From Sphaerosporella brunnea (taxonomy: Eukaryota; Ascomycota; Pezizomycetes; Pezizales; Pyronemataceae): a stretch of DNA of 64,000 bases. The notes beneath the pieces were generated by a model. The model searched no databases. It was not told where the DNA came from and saw only the letters and a list, made by a program, of their open reading frames with translations. Each line of letters begins with the position of its first letter. Positions within the stretch are counted from its first letter, which is position 1. Location: assembly GCA_008704415.1 (NCBI GenBank), contig VXIS01000261.1:1-64000 (forward strand), read 5' to 3'. Below, piece after piece: positions 49,921-61,900 of the stretch. Both the position numbers and the translations under genes were made by a program.

Positions 49921-50549
49921 TAGCTTCCGAACAAACACCATTGCGCATTACAGCACCATGCGCCTCTTCCTGCCCGGAATGATAAAGGCCGGTCGCGGAA
50001 GCTGCTAGCGACGTTGCCGGGCTGCTCGCTCTACGCCCCCACCAAAGCGGCGACTACTGCCCTGCACCATGCGCTCACCGCCGAGCTGGCGGAGCATCCG
50101 TTTATCAAGACGCTGCTGGTTACGCCCAGTGCCCAGAAAAAGCTCGGCGTCTTAGCACCGGTGTTGGAGCCTGTGGATGTTGCTAAGGAGGGGATTTCTG
50201 CAATCGACGGCGGAGAGATTGCGATGCCGCTGTTTTCGCAGTGGGCTGCTGTCTTTTGGATTCTCCCTTTTAGTGCGAGGAAAGCTTTGAGGAAGCTCAG
50301 CGGAATAAACACGGCAATGGCGATGGAGGGGGGCAGAGGGGGGCAGAAAAAGGACGAATGATTTGTAGATAGACGGCTCTTGTTTGGTATGGTGCAGCAC
50401 CTGTGGAGTTATGGCTTTGGGCGGGATGTCTTTTCGAATATGAGCGCGAGATACCAAATTGCTTGGTTTTCATTGGAAATATATCATCTAAAATACGTTC
50501 ATGAACAGTGATGTGAAGCAGTACAGCGAAAAAAGTGCGACATGTTTTA

Positions 50550-51546
50550 GGGTGCGTTTGGTTCGGCGTTGGATCATGTTCCATTGGATCATTTTCCACG
50601 GTCGCTGAACCATCATCGCAACCGGAACTGTTTGGTGCACCACTTTCCATGATCCGTGGATGGTGGTCCAGGCAATACAGAAAAAGTAGAATCATCCACG
50701 TTGGTTCTGGGAACTATCACCACCGCCCACGGCACGGCGACCATTATCTCCACTAATATTGATCATGCTGACAAGGGAACAGGAGCATTGAAATCCCCAT
50801 ATAATTGCCCTAATTTTCAGCTTTGCGCCGGCCGCAAACCCACCCCCCCCCCCCGGGTCGCTCACTGCTACGTATACCCAGGCTTCCTTTTTGATCCCTT
50901 ACCCTGACTGATCTGCTCAATCAATAACTTCGCGAGTATCATCCCGCTCGGCCTGGTCTTCTCTCGTAGTACCGGTGGTTTGGCTCATGGTGTTCGACGG
51001 CGAATGGTTTGTTGCGGTGACTGCTGGAAAAGTCGCAGTTTTTCCAAATCACTCACCTACTAAAAATCAAAATTTGGTCTAAAAAAAATTGACCGCTGGC
51101 CAAGAAAGTATATACCCACTTGAAATTCAATCTCCGAAGAATCTGAGGGGGAAAAAAAGAAGGTGCCATGCGCTGGGAGGCGGTGTTGAGAGCTTTTCGG
51201 AACGCGATTTTGTATGGGGCCGGCCCCATACAAAAAGTGGCTTGACAACAGTCTTTGCACACTCTGTCAGCTCGTCACGCAACACAAACACCTTTTTTTT
51301 TTCTTGGTCCGATGCCAGAAATGAAGATTTCAGATAGTCATTTAACTTTCCGTATGGCGGAGCAAATTTATAAATGGCGTGGTGGTGGTTAGATGGGCTG
51401 TAAAATCGCAAATTTCCCATTCTTTTTGTCCAGTGACTGTGTGTTTGGCTCCGCGAACGTCATCCTTCAGATTTTCTATCCGGTGACGCTAGATCATCGT
51501 CCGATCAGATTACAGTTCCCTCGACCGCGAATACCCAAACGCACCC
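50550..51546. mobile_element. Non-autonomous PIF/Harbinger-like element
   Basis: Ends GGGTGCGTTTGG and CCAAACGCACCC are perfect inverted repeats of 12 bp flanked by TTA on both sides, the target duplication typical of PIF/Harbinger elements. 997 bp. No transposase frame. It contains a 28-bp perfect palindrome at 51208-51235 and an internal C run near 50843-50855. Its right end lies 24 bp from the rpn6 stop codon, so it may supply the rpn6 3' end. Confidence 0.75.
51208..51235. repeat. Perfect 28-bp palindrome
   Basis: Symmetrical about GGGGCC|GGCCCC with arms TTTTGTAT and ATACAAAA. It is inside the TTA-flanked element. Confidence 0.9.
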
Positions 51547-51569
51547 TTATTAGGTGTCCACCCGCCCAT

Positions 51570-52950
51570 CTAATCCAGAAGCGATGCTTGGTTGATATAC
51601 AACACTTCTACCACATCGCCGAGCTTCTTGATGGTCTTCAATGCGGCATCGTACGACTTATCGGTTCCCTGCTCCTCAAAGACGATCAAGCATCCCTCGC
51701 CCTGGTCCAAAACACCGCTCAACTTTTTGTCCAGAATCATCCGCGATAGCTTCGTCTCCACCTGCTGGGTGTCCAGACCCACAAGCTTAGCCACGTGGCT
51801 GATCTCCACTCTTGAGAAAGGCTCGATCACTCGCGACAGGTTGTGCTCAAGCATGTTGTCGTAGAGATCTGTCGAGTGGGAGCGGATAAACCGGTCGCTG
51901 GTAAGCTCCGCCTTGTAGTTGCTGAGGGCCTGCTCGAACTCGGCAAGTGAGCGGTTCGAGTGGGCGGTGGCAATGGCCTTCATTGCCTCCAGATCCCGAC
52001 CGGCGTATTGGATCGCGTGCTTGCTCTGGAGGATCTGGTTGACCTCGTCGGTGTGGTTCTCCATGATCTTGCAGAGAAACATGTACTTCAACGCATCCAC
52101 GGCCTTCTTGGTCTCTTCCTGCGAGTGGTAACCCTCCATCGCCTCAATGAAGTACGAATACGCTGTGCTGAAATCCTTCTCCTCAGCATGTAGCATTCCG
52201 GACTGCATGTCGAGCCCCGCCTGGGTGAGCGGGGGGCAGTAGACGGCGTTCGCGGAGGTGCGGGCGGAGGATAGGGAAGCGCGAGATTTGGCGATGTTGC
52301 GGAGGGCGTGGTATGCTCTAGATTCGAGAAGCTGTACCTCGACCAGCATCATCTTGTCGTCCACACGTTTGAGCTCTTTGAGCAAGGTGTCGATGAGGGC
52401 GATAGCATCTCGGTAGGCATTCTTCTCGAGGTAGAGAGCGACCAGACGAGCTTCAAGACTCTGGCGGAGGAAAGCGCGGCGCTCCTTGATGGCCCATTCT
52501 ATGCAGGATTTCGTCACGTTGATCTGAATGTCCAAGGTGTTGGGGATGGTTGTGAAGAGATCAATCATCTGCCGCACTGTGGATGGGGTTCATCAGCAAG
52601 GGTTTCGCATATCGTCTCGCCCGGAAGCATACCCAGTTTGGACGTCTTTGACTTCGCAAACGCGTTGAGCACCGACAAAGTCTCCTTCACCAATTCCGCA
52701 AGCTCTCCCGTCTGGCTGTCACCAGGCGAGGTTAATCATTTCCATCCCGCAACAGCTCTCAGATCGACAGGAAGGCATACCCGCCATCGCGGTACAGCTC
52801 CCCCAGCGCCATCAAGGCCTGCTCGTATTCTTTGAGCGCCGCATCGGTAATCTCGGGCCGTACGGACAGGATCGACTTGTACTGAGCCTTCGCCTTCGCC
52901 GGGTCGGACTTCTGGATTGCCTTCGCGTCTTCTAGTCGGCCCATTTCCAA
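51570..52950 (-). CDS. rpn6: 26S proteasome lid subunit Rpn6 (PSMD11)
   Basis: Three exons (52781-52950, 52633-52715, 51570-52576) give about 419 residues, as expected (yeast 434, human 422). The N-terminal TPR-like helical repeats include DAALKEYEQALMALGELYRDGG and QTGELAELVKETLSVLNAFAKSK. Conserved core segments follow: TLDIQINVTKSCIEWAIKE, RRAFLRQSLEARLVALYLE, YFIEAMEGYHS. The C-terminal PCI domain has YDNMLEHNLSRVIEPFSRVEISHVAKLVGL and KLSRMILDKKLSGVLDQGEGCL. Rpn6 braces the lid against the core particle. The start could be at 52950 (MEMGRLED) or 52944. The stop lies 24 bp from the TTA-flanked element. Confidence 0.95.
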
Positions 52951-55563
52951 TGATTTTAGAAAATGTGTTGCGAGAAATGGCGGGACGGAATCGTAGATGC
53001 GGTTGGTGATAGATCTTGTGGATGGATGGAGCCGGGAACTGGTCGCGATACCTTAGGTCGAGCTTCACCCACCGCCAAGACACAAGCTTGAGCTGCGTCA
53101 CAGGCACGCACTCGGATTTACCAAGCTTCGATTGATGCCTCTATAGTGATATTGCCACTATCACAAGTGTTGAACGAAGAGTGTTTTTGTCCCTGGCATA
53201 TTTCCAATTGCAGACAGTTTGCATGAGCCGGAGTTCGTGGTGACAAGAAGCAACATAGAACTGCGGGGCCATCAGACATCAGGTTGCGGAGTCCAACCAA
53301 ACAACCTTCATCAACATCACACAAGCTAATGAAGCTTAGAGAGACTGTCAGAAATGAGCAGAATGTCACATGATCCTCTGCTTCACCGTCGACAATCAGC
53401 ACTGCCAATTCAAAGTGTCTTCGCACGTTCCATGCGCCGCTTCTTGCGTCTCCCGGGCCATGTTAGGGAGCAGCAGCATTTTCAAAGAAACGCGAGAACT
53501 ACGAGTGGCTGGGAAAGCGGACCAGTTATACACCCTAACCCTCGAAGACGAAAACGATCTACACGTGCTGAGGTACGTCTTGATGTAGCTGCACCACCAA
53601 AGCCATGAGATCCCAGCAGCATCTCGGGTGAGCCAGGCTCATCGACCCTATTTCTATTGCTTTTGCTGATTGGGACCTTAGCTGGGAACGCCGGATAGGA
53701 GGCGTCGGCGAGCAATGTGATGCGTTTCAGTTTCTGCTGCTTGAACGTAGATTACTCTCATCCAACAATACCCTCCCAGACGCCAGGCAGGCAGAGGAGC
53801 CTGAACGATCTTCGGAGAGATGTCGAGGGAATGTTTATCAATCGGAGTAATCCGTTCGCCCCAACCACTCACTATCAATGCGATGCCTTCGAGCAGGTGG
53901 GAAGGGAGATAATTCTTTTGGTCAAATGGGGTTACCGGGTTGGATCTTGACCAATTCCCGTCCAGGGGCGGGAGGTTGAAAAGCATTTAGAAATTCGCAC
54001 TGAGTGAGTGATATGAAGGGGAGATTGCATCGTGACGGGAATGGAGGACACGATCATTTCAAAGGAAGCGGCCTAAAACAAGAGTCGCGGTTTCCAAGCC
54101 CTCCGACCAGAATCGGACTGGGACCAACCAACGGATGACAAGTTTGAATTTTACAGTCTGGTGTGACACCAACTAGAGTATGCGACATAACCTTTGGACG
54201 CGACGTACTTTCGGACAAATGGGATAACATCACCGCCGTCCCCGCTGCCCTGACCGCCCAGCCGCCCCTAACTTACCGCTTTCCTCAAAACTCGCCACAA
54301 AGTAAAGCAGACAGCCAAAAATACTTCTCCTGTCCATAGAAGACTTTTTACTATTATTCGATCTACTTTCAGCCAGTAACCCCGCTGTTTTGTTGTCACC
54401 CTCAGCGCAAAATCGACTTGGCGCAGGATGATAGTGGTTGCGACCCCACTGACACCACCCATGGTTTCTAATCGCTTTCTAGTCATTGAAAGAAGAGATC
54501 TGAGCAGCTGGAGCCCAGTTGAGGTAAATTTTGACGGCCTGGCGAAGCCTTACCTAAGCGGACTTACTAATCAGCCGCCGCGAGCCCCACCAAAAATCGT
54601 AATATATATAACGTGGCACAAGGCTCTAGCAAGCCGTGGGAACTCTAATCGGCTTGAGTGGAACGGGGGCTAGGCAGTTAGGGCAGCGGGGACACCGATG
54701 GTATTATCCCCGCCCTGGATGCCCCGGACCGTCACCCAAGCTCTCTAATCCTTGAGAACCATCTATTGATATTTTCTCGACAACTTAAAGCCGAGTCGTC
54801 GGTATTCTCGCTCTTACTGGATCTTACAGAATGCCGCATTTTTTGTTCGTGATATGATATCGCGGCTGACTACGCTCTCCGCGTCCAGAGAAAAGCAGGA
54901 TCTTCTCCAATAAATCTCTCGCTGCTTTAATCTACTCTTTCCATTCTCATGGCGATTGGATGTTTCGTTGTCGAGATATCGCGGCTGTTCCACCTCCTGT
55001 CACGCTAAAACCCTTTTATCCGAAAGTACTCTACACCACAAAGGGGTTGCTTGTGTCATTATGCGCAGGTGCCGCTCCATCAAAAGATATCACTCTGACC
55101 ACACACCCAAACACGATTTTTGATGCGCCTTGTGTGATGTTTGCAGGCAGTTGCGCTTCCCGGTATTTCCCGTCAAAACTCCCCCAAAAACTTAGTTACC
55201 AACCGCGGAGAGGCATCCGCATCGATATCTTGTGCGTGGGGGTGGGAGGGGCGCAAGGTTGAATGACATAGCAAGGCGTTCCGCAGGGCACACTTCACAA
55301 GCAATTTTTTCGATCTGCATGCATAGCGGGGCTTGCTGTGTAGTGTATGCTTGAGCCTGCATTCGTATGTACGGATGTCTGCATCATGCGGTGCATCGTG
55401 ATACTGCAAAAAAAAAAAAGGGATCAGCACCGGTGTGCTACCGGGATGATACATAATGAAGTGCTGACCGGGAATCTTTGTTCCAAAAGAAAAAAAAATG
55501 AATTAATGGCGCGCGGTCACCTAACTATCTTCACAAAAGAAAGTCTACTCAATTTTCCCGGCC
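52951..55563. other. Region between divergent rpn6 and the sugar transporter 3' end
   Basis: Contains the BTB relic at 53370-53640 and otherwise no gene I can support. Frames near 53717-53950 and 54960-55262 are short, without recognisable features. Confidence 0.55.
53370..53640 (+). pseudogene. BTB/POZ-domain gene remnant
   Basis: The frame reads ILCFTVDNQHCQFKVSSHVP, CAASCVSRAMLGSSSIFKET and YTLTLEDENDLHVLRY, closely following the fungal BTB pattern (FxVHSxVLCxASPVFRxML, then PEDDxxALxxLLxxLH). It is interrupted by an in-frame TAG after VLRYVLM. Beyond it the same frame goes on with LHHQSHEIPAA, which also fits a BTB domain (the LHHRTHELP region). An intron that removes the stop would be only 16 nt, too short. 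The gene therefore looks decayed, or the true exon structure differs. Downstream there is no clear continuation. Confidence 0.55.
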
Positions 55564-58149
55564 TCAGGTCCAAGAGCCTGTACTCCCTGCTGTTACAGGC
55601 CGCCGGTCATCCATGGGAATTTCCGAAGAGGCGGAGGGAGTGTCGCCTGGCACTGGTAGCTTAGGCTTATCCGCCATCGAATCCCGTAACACCCAACGCC
55701 TGATGGTGTAGACCACCTGGTTTAAGCCGAAACGTGCGTGCTGGTGTGTTGAAACTGAGAACACTCTGTCCAATTCTTCTAGAGAGCGTCCTGCTCTTGT
55801 TAGCATGGAATAAAAAAAGCGCTTCGATTGTGGCATGTACCTTTGGTTTCCGGCACGAGGCTAGAGGGAATTAGCAGGAGCTCATAGAAAAGGGGAACTG
55901 AGAGATCTTACAAAAGAACTAAGAAAAACCCTATCAGATTCCATGCAGCGTAGAATCCAAAAAGTCCTTCAGGACGCATCTTCCGCTTCATGCTGGGGTA
56001 GGACATCGTGACGCAGAAATTGAATCCCCAAGTCACAGCTAGAACGGCCCCTTGCTTAGTTTTTCTTTCACTGAAGGAAGAAGTGATGGAGGAACTACGA
56101 ACCTGTGGCGATTGCCATCCCAATCTCACGTACGTAGAGTGGATAACTAGAACCGTTTGTTACCTTTTGGCCGAAACAAGGTGATTATAGGGGCGGACGA
56201 ACCATTCTGCAGAATACGTGAAAGGCACTGGCCCTTCTCCCGGAGAATAGGCCACGGCAAAGAGGTAGATCCCCACCATCACAACTGCAGTCTTAGTTTT
56301 CTCATGTTGGATCAAAAACGCCAGGCTTGTGAGCAACATGAAAACAGACATCAGTGGAAAGGTTGCCAGGAGCAGTCTCCGGCGGCCTGATACCGTGTCG
56401 ATTATTCTGACGGCAGGTAAGGCGAAGAGAAAATTGATGAGGCCAAATCCCATGGTGAATACCAACGCCTTCTGGCGGGGGACACCTGCAGTTGTGATGG
56501 TTTCGGTCGAGTACTAAGCACAGTGATTAGTCCGAAGAGGATGTTCGAAGGTGGAAGAAAGGGAGCACAGAGGATGAACATGAACACTGGTATTGACACC
56601 ACAGAATTGCTGCATAAACATTACCACAAACTATGAGGGTATTCAGTTCGAAGGCTCTGGTAGCGAGATAAGTACCAATTAAGACTACATACAGAAGCTT
56701 GCAGAGCGCGCCTGTTCCGCGGTATTGTAAACATCTCGACCCAACGATGATGCTGGGTGTCGATCACCCGTTCGGCATGCAAGAGGCAATGAATGTAGAA
56801 GAGGTCTCTGGCAGCCTGCAGCCGAGAGTTTCGGAGCTGACAGAGTGAGTTGTATGCCTTATTATATTCGCCGCGTCTCATGTACCACCTAGAGGTATAA
56901 TGAGTTTCTAACCCATAAGATCATGGAAAAATGTGATTACCGCGGTGACTCGGGTACAAAATAGACATGAATGCAAACCAGAAGGGGGAGAATCATTGGG
57001 CTTCCGACCATTAATCGCCATGCCAGGCTCTAACCTAGAGATCAGTAGGCCTGCCATAAAATTTAAGCAGAGAAGAGGGAAATCTCACACAACCCTTGGC
57101 CAGCAAAACCTCCTGGGAGGCATTTTGGCACAAAGAACTTCCTGCATCGCCTACACGATAGAATATCACACCCATGAGAGTCCCCAAGAAGATGCCCAAG
57201 GCGGTAAAGGTCTGCCACTGCATTACCAATGCACCTCTGATAGAGCTTGGAGCTGCTTCTGCCGCGAATACCGGGACAGTTGCACTCTTCGGACCAATTG
57301 CGAGCCCTGTTCAGGTTATACTTCTGTTCAGGTAACTTCGCAAAGGCTCGCACATACCGAGAAGGAAGCGTATAGCGAACATCTGCTGCCAGGTCATCGT
57401 GAAACTTTGGCCAAGGCAGGTTATTGACGAAATGAGGCACGTTATGAAGATGGCTCCGCGCCGCCCCGCCAAACGATTTAGTGGGCCTGTCAGCAGCAGA
57501 CAGCTGAAAAAGCAGCACAAAAGCGGTGCGCTAGTGACAAGACCTTCAATAGCCCAGTGAGAAAGAGGACAGAGACGGTGTGCAAGGATTCCAAAGGCAA
57601 AGCCCACCATAGAGATCTTCCCGATTGTCCAGGCCAAAGGCGGAGCGGTACATAATGTTGGCTTCGATCTGTCGGTAAACGAGAACCGTGGGCTGGAATT
57701 GAAGACCTACCCCCGTTGGTTGCACTTCTGGTTGTTCATTATTAGAACAAAGCGTAGAATAAATCGAGACAACGACTGAGCAACGACACTCACTGGTCCC
57801 AGCCTTGCACAGCCGCTGCCGCTGCACACACGGCAATCAATGAATACAGCTTCCTTGGCTGCTTCCACCGGTTTGTGGTTTCCAGTCTAAGAATATCGTT
57901 GTCCTTTTCTGTCAATTGGAGGTTTTCGTCCGGATGCTGCCATGCTTCGTTGTTCTGCGCCAGCACTGCAGCATCTTCAAAACGGACGAATTCGTCCTCG
58001 GGTAAACCATAGCGTTCGGCGAAAGCCCGGCCAAGTTCTCTCAGCTTGGGTCGATCGAGATTGAGGAGAGGGTTGGAGAGCACTCCGAACTCATGCTCTT
58101 TGCAGTTGGTTGAGAGGATGCGATCGAGTTCGAATTCCGGTTCAGTCAT
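55564..58149 (-). CDS. MFS sugar/polyol transporter
   Basis: About nine exons. Exon 1 is 57791-58149, and the stop codon is at 55564-55566. The roughly 110-residue hydrophilic N-terminus (LDRILSTN, LPEDEFVRFEDAAVL) precedes the first helix (LYSLIAVCAAAAAVQGWD). Sugar-transporter signatures are present in order: NRLAGRRGAIF, RFLLG/LAIGPKSATVPVFAAEAAP, WRLMVGSP, PESPR/WYMRRGEYNKA, QQFCGVN, FALPAVRIIDTVSGRRRLLL, GEGPVPFTYSAE/CYPLYVREIG and PETK/GRSLEELDRVF. Twelve helices are expected. The C-terminus is cytosolic. Some joins are uncertain: the exon after GWD may start near 57695, and the segment around the conserved GVN is shorter than in relatives. Substrate cannot be inferred; polyol/myo-inositol or hexose are candidates. 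Confidence 0.8.
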
Positions 58150-58943
58150 GGATGGGCTAAAGTTTTGTTTTGGCTGGCTTTCAGATCCATTGCAACCTGG
58201 CTCACGGGGGGGTTATTGTGTTCTTTTATGTATCTGAGTTTGGAAAGAAGGGAGCTGGTGTGGGACCTGAATGGCCGCCTTGCCGTCGGGTTCGGCCACC
58301 AACCGCGCAGCTGAAAACAAGATGCATGACCAGTCACAATGTGACACGCTGCACCAGAGGGGTTTGGCACAGGCGCAGAGTGCCATCACCAGGAAAAACA
58401 GATTACATAAGTCTGGGTCCGTCTTGCGCTGGCCAACTCGCAAGGCTAAGCATGAACGCATGAACGCCCTTTCGCTATTGATTGAAGTGCAAGGCTGGTA
58501 GCATCAACAACTGCAGAAGAAGACGACGCTGGAATCTTGCTTTTTGTTTCGTCGTTGTCTGGCGGCCGCTGATCGTCTGGAAGCTGTGGTGCATGGTCCT
58601 TCGTTCTCGTTGTTCGGTTATCCAATCGGCTTCCCCGACATCCACGCGCACCGCTGACGCACAATTATTACCACGCAGGCAGTGGTTCTTCCCGAACCCT
58701 TTTGGCACCACCCACCGAGACGGCCTGCAGCAAGCTGTGCAACCGCACTCGAGGCCAGCGTGATCGGGATCGGGAATGCATTCTCGTTGCTTTCAACCCT
58801 GAGCCCCCCCGGCTTGATTTCAACACTCCCACTCTAAAACCCTGCCAACTTCCCGCAACCACAGCCTTCCACCGCATCCATTTCTCGCATCTTTACCTGG
58901 ACTGCCAGCGCCTCTCCATACGGTATCTTCACACAGAGCGAGT
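58150..58943. other. Divergent promoter between the transporter and the helical-domain gene
   Basis: About 790 bp between start codons in opposite directions. No gene in between that I can support; frames are overlapping and unpatterned. Confidence 0.6.
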
Positions 58944-61900
58944 ATGGCAGGTTTTGGATTCAGCCCTGCGGATATTGTTACAGCAGTGAAGCTCAGCTGG
59001 AAGTTGTATCACGACTGTCTCGTGGGTTGAAATCGCCGCCAAAATGGGGCGTATGAACTGAACAGAACAACAGCTAGTGGCTTACGAGGCACCAGATGCC
59101 TTCAGACAGCTCGTGAACGAACTCCAGTCATTGCAGGCAACTTTGCGGATGCTCAGGGACAATGCGGATACACTCGGTCCGCAACGGAAAGAAGCCGTGC
59201 AAGGAGGAGTGGAAAACTGTGTGAGAACACTGAAGGCGCTCGAAAAGCTCATGGCACGGTTCGACAAACTCGCCACCAGCAACCGGTTGCAATTCTGGAG
59301 GAGAATACAGTGGTCAATCTATCAGGGCTCAATCGAAGAATTTCGAGCTCGAATAATGGCCCATACATGCACGCTCTCTTTGACTATCTCCACAATTGGC
59401 AGGTTCGTGGCCCGATTCGACCACCTCGAAAGGCCTGGTCTCACTAGGTAACTTGGACAGCGCTACTCTACTTGACATCCAAGGACGACTCGAGAGAGCA
59501 CTCGCCCGTCCGCTTGACGCTTTTGAATTCCCACCGAGCGGTTCTCTTACGCCGCATCCCATTGACACTGATCCGCCGTCTTCCCTTCCAATCTCACCGC
59601 CAGAATCGATGATCAGAGGGAGTATAGACTCTGACACAACACTCGTCGGACCTTTGCCAGCATCTACAATATCTCCTGATAATTCCTCCCATAGCTCGAA
59701 ATCACCATTATTTGACTCAATCCTGCAGCCTACGGATGTCACGATAGAATCTGAAGAGGAGGCGGAAGCGTCGTCAAACAGCTCCACCGACATCCTTAAA
59801 GTAGTAGCTGATGCCGAGTTGGCTCTATCCACGTGCAGCAACGATCAAACTTCGAGACGGCCCCGATCCCCTCCCGTAGTTGAGCCTCCATATCCGGATT
59901 ATGTGGTTGATGAGGCCACCGCGAAACGCTTTCAGATTTGCGCCTCCTCCCAGCGGAATTGGAATTCAGTCACCGTGGAGGAGTGGTTACAAAATGCTGC
60001 TTGGTGGCTACTAAAGGTTTCTTCCCCAGAAATCGTACAATATGTAACTTTGGACTGTTAACTCTCGTGCAGAGTCGGACCCTGTACTCCGTCTACCAAC
60101 GTGACAGTCGTTGCGAGAGCCCACATTCCTCTCTATGTGGGTCCAGCATACGACCCAATCATTTTTCGGACCAAGAACCTAGGGAGATTTCATTGTTGCT
60201 CGCACTCGAAGATTTGAAGAAGGTTTCGTGGATTGTTTACAATGTCGTATTGAAAGATGAATCGCGGGCCTCATCGCTCACGTACACCAATCTCAAGCTC
60301 TTCCACGATCTCACCCATGTACGTATCATACTCTGGTTGATAGGTCCTTCCCCTCTAAACGTTGATGTAAGGCTATTCACTGTGACTTCCCGAAACTACG
60401 AAGAGGAGAGGCACAGCTCGAAGACAGGAGGAGAACGCCACAGCTTACCACTACCATCTGGGAACGTCCATACGTGTTTGACATGAAAATCAAGGACGGC
60501 CTCATCCCCAAACAGCAATGCGGTGACCATGCTCGATGGATCACCGTTGAAGACGCAGATGCCGGCCTTGAAGCGGAGGGGGAACACGTCCTGTTCAGAA
60601 CGTAGATCCAGCTCTTGTCTCCGGATGGCCCCTTCTAACTTTGCTAACCAGGGCATCGTTTAGATTTGTAAATGCTGCAATTGGCAGCGCAGAGTGTCGC
60701 AACAGAAGTATGGGTGCGCCATATCTTCTTGTCTTGTGGGGAAAAGACGGCGAGAGCGAATGCAAGGCCAGCATCTGCAATCAAACAGGCGTTGTTCACT
60801 TATCGCGCAATTGTCTGTGTACATTCACGCACTCGGACATTCAAGCAAGCTATCACTGACATGGCACACCGATAGTGACTGGGAGGGACCTTTTGGGCGT
60901 CGATATCACAAGGCTTCCTGCCATCAGCAATATTCCAACACTCCAACTAATGTTTCCTGGCCAAACTGCCGCTGAAAATATTCCGGTTGCAATTGAATTC
61001 CTCAATAAAGAAGGCATGTCAGCCCAAGAAGGGTTTCATGATGTAAAACTGACACAAATGTAAATTTTGGCTAGATTTTGAAGAGTTCACACGCAATCCC
61101 CGGCAGCTCCTTGAGTTAACCAAAGATCGAGAAGAAAGGTCGGACAAGGAGGAATTGTTGGAGCCTCCAGTGTAGGTTTTGAGATCACTCCGGCATGTCC
61201 TTGGCTGATAATATTCAGTGTTGTCAAAACACTATCGAAAGTTTTGTTTGAGAACACCAGAGTGGCAGAATTCACTTACAACTTTTGCGAGCTCCGGATC
61301 CTGGAAACCGTAGAAGGGGGTTGGAAACGAAGTCGTCGTCTTGTCATCACCACGTCTCCCATGCAAGAGCCACCAAAGTGCAAAAGCTTCTGCAAGTTCC
61401 CTGCTCCGCTAAATCGTTCGTGTACTAAACACAGGTGATAGTCCTACCAGTTGACCACGTATACGTAAAGTCTGACCTTGACTCCCTGAGCATGCTGTTG
61501 AAGTTCTCGGACTGCAACCAGAGAGATAGCGTCAAGCTCCCGGACTATTCACGTAGATGGAGTCGCGTGTATAACCGGACCCAGCCCAACTTGTGCTTTA
61601 GCCTTATTTTTCGCTCTTCAGAGGGTAATATATCCTCAAAACCGCTGATTGAAGGCATTGACACCGCTAGACCTACAGGAATTCCGAGACAAACTACTCA
61701 ACTACTCAGGATCTGCAAAGTGGCAAAGGTTTTCTATCCGAAATAGAGCACATGCTTGTAGTACTGAATAGCCCCAGTGACGTCGAACAAAATCAACGGC
61801 TTGCTGTGTTCAAGGCCACCGACATGGAGTCTGCCGAACAGTTGAGAGCAATCCATATGGTATCTCCTAGTGTTGATGACGGGGTGTCTTCTTCGATCTT

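Larger units (their letters stand above)
48377..50361 (+). pseudogene. Broken short-chain dehydrogenase/reductase gene
   Basis: An SDR related to fungal membrane-bound retinol-dehydrogenase-like enzymes. Remaining motifs: an N-terminal hydrophobic segment (SAAYAFIITLIWVLQWI), the Rossmann TGGASGLG, INNAAVV (NNAG-type) and YAPTKAA (catalytic Tyr/Lys pair). The frame shifts near 48,530; a piece after the glycine motif (near 48,690-48,700) appears lost; MITEs are inserted at 48773-48975 and 49105-49920; and a further short deletion with frameshift lies near 50,000. At both MITE sites, leaving out the element and one TA joins codons in frame (GDIAQVEAAK and VENSFRTNT). The remaining 3' part (50014-50361) is an open frame of 115 codons. 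Several lesions make a functional product very unlikely. Confidence 0.88.
50362..51569. other. Region between the dehydrogenase pseudogene and rpn6
   Basis: Almost entirely occupied by the TTA-flanked element below; it abuts the 3' end of rpn6 within about 25 bp. No gene. Confidence 0.75.

Noticed and set aside
50031..50312. 93-codon minus-strand frame inside the dehydrogenase 3' part
   Set aside because: Opposite strand of the remaining SDR C-terminal frame; no independent features.
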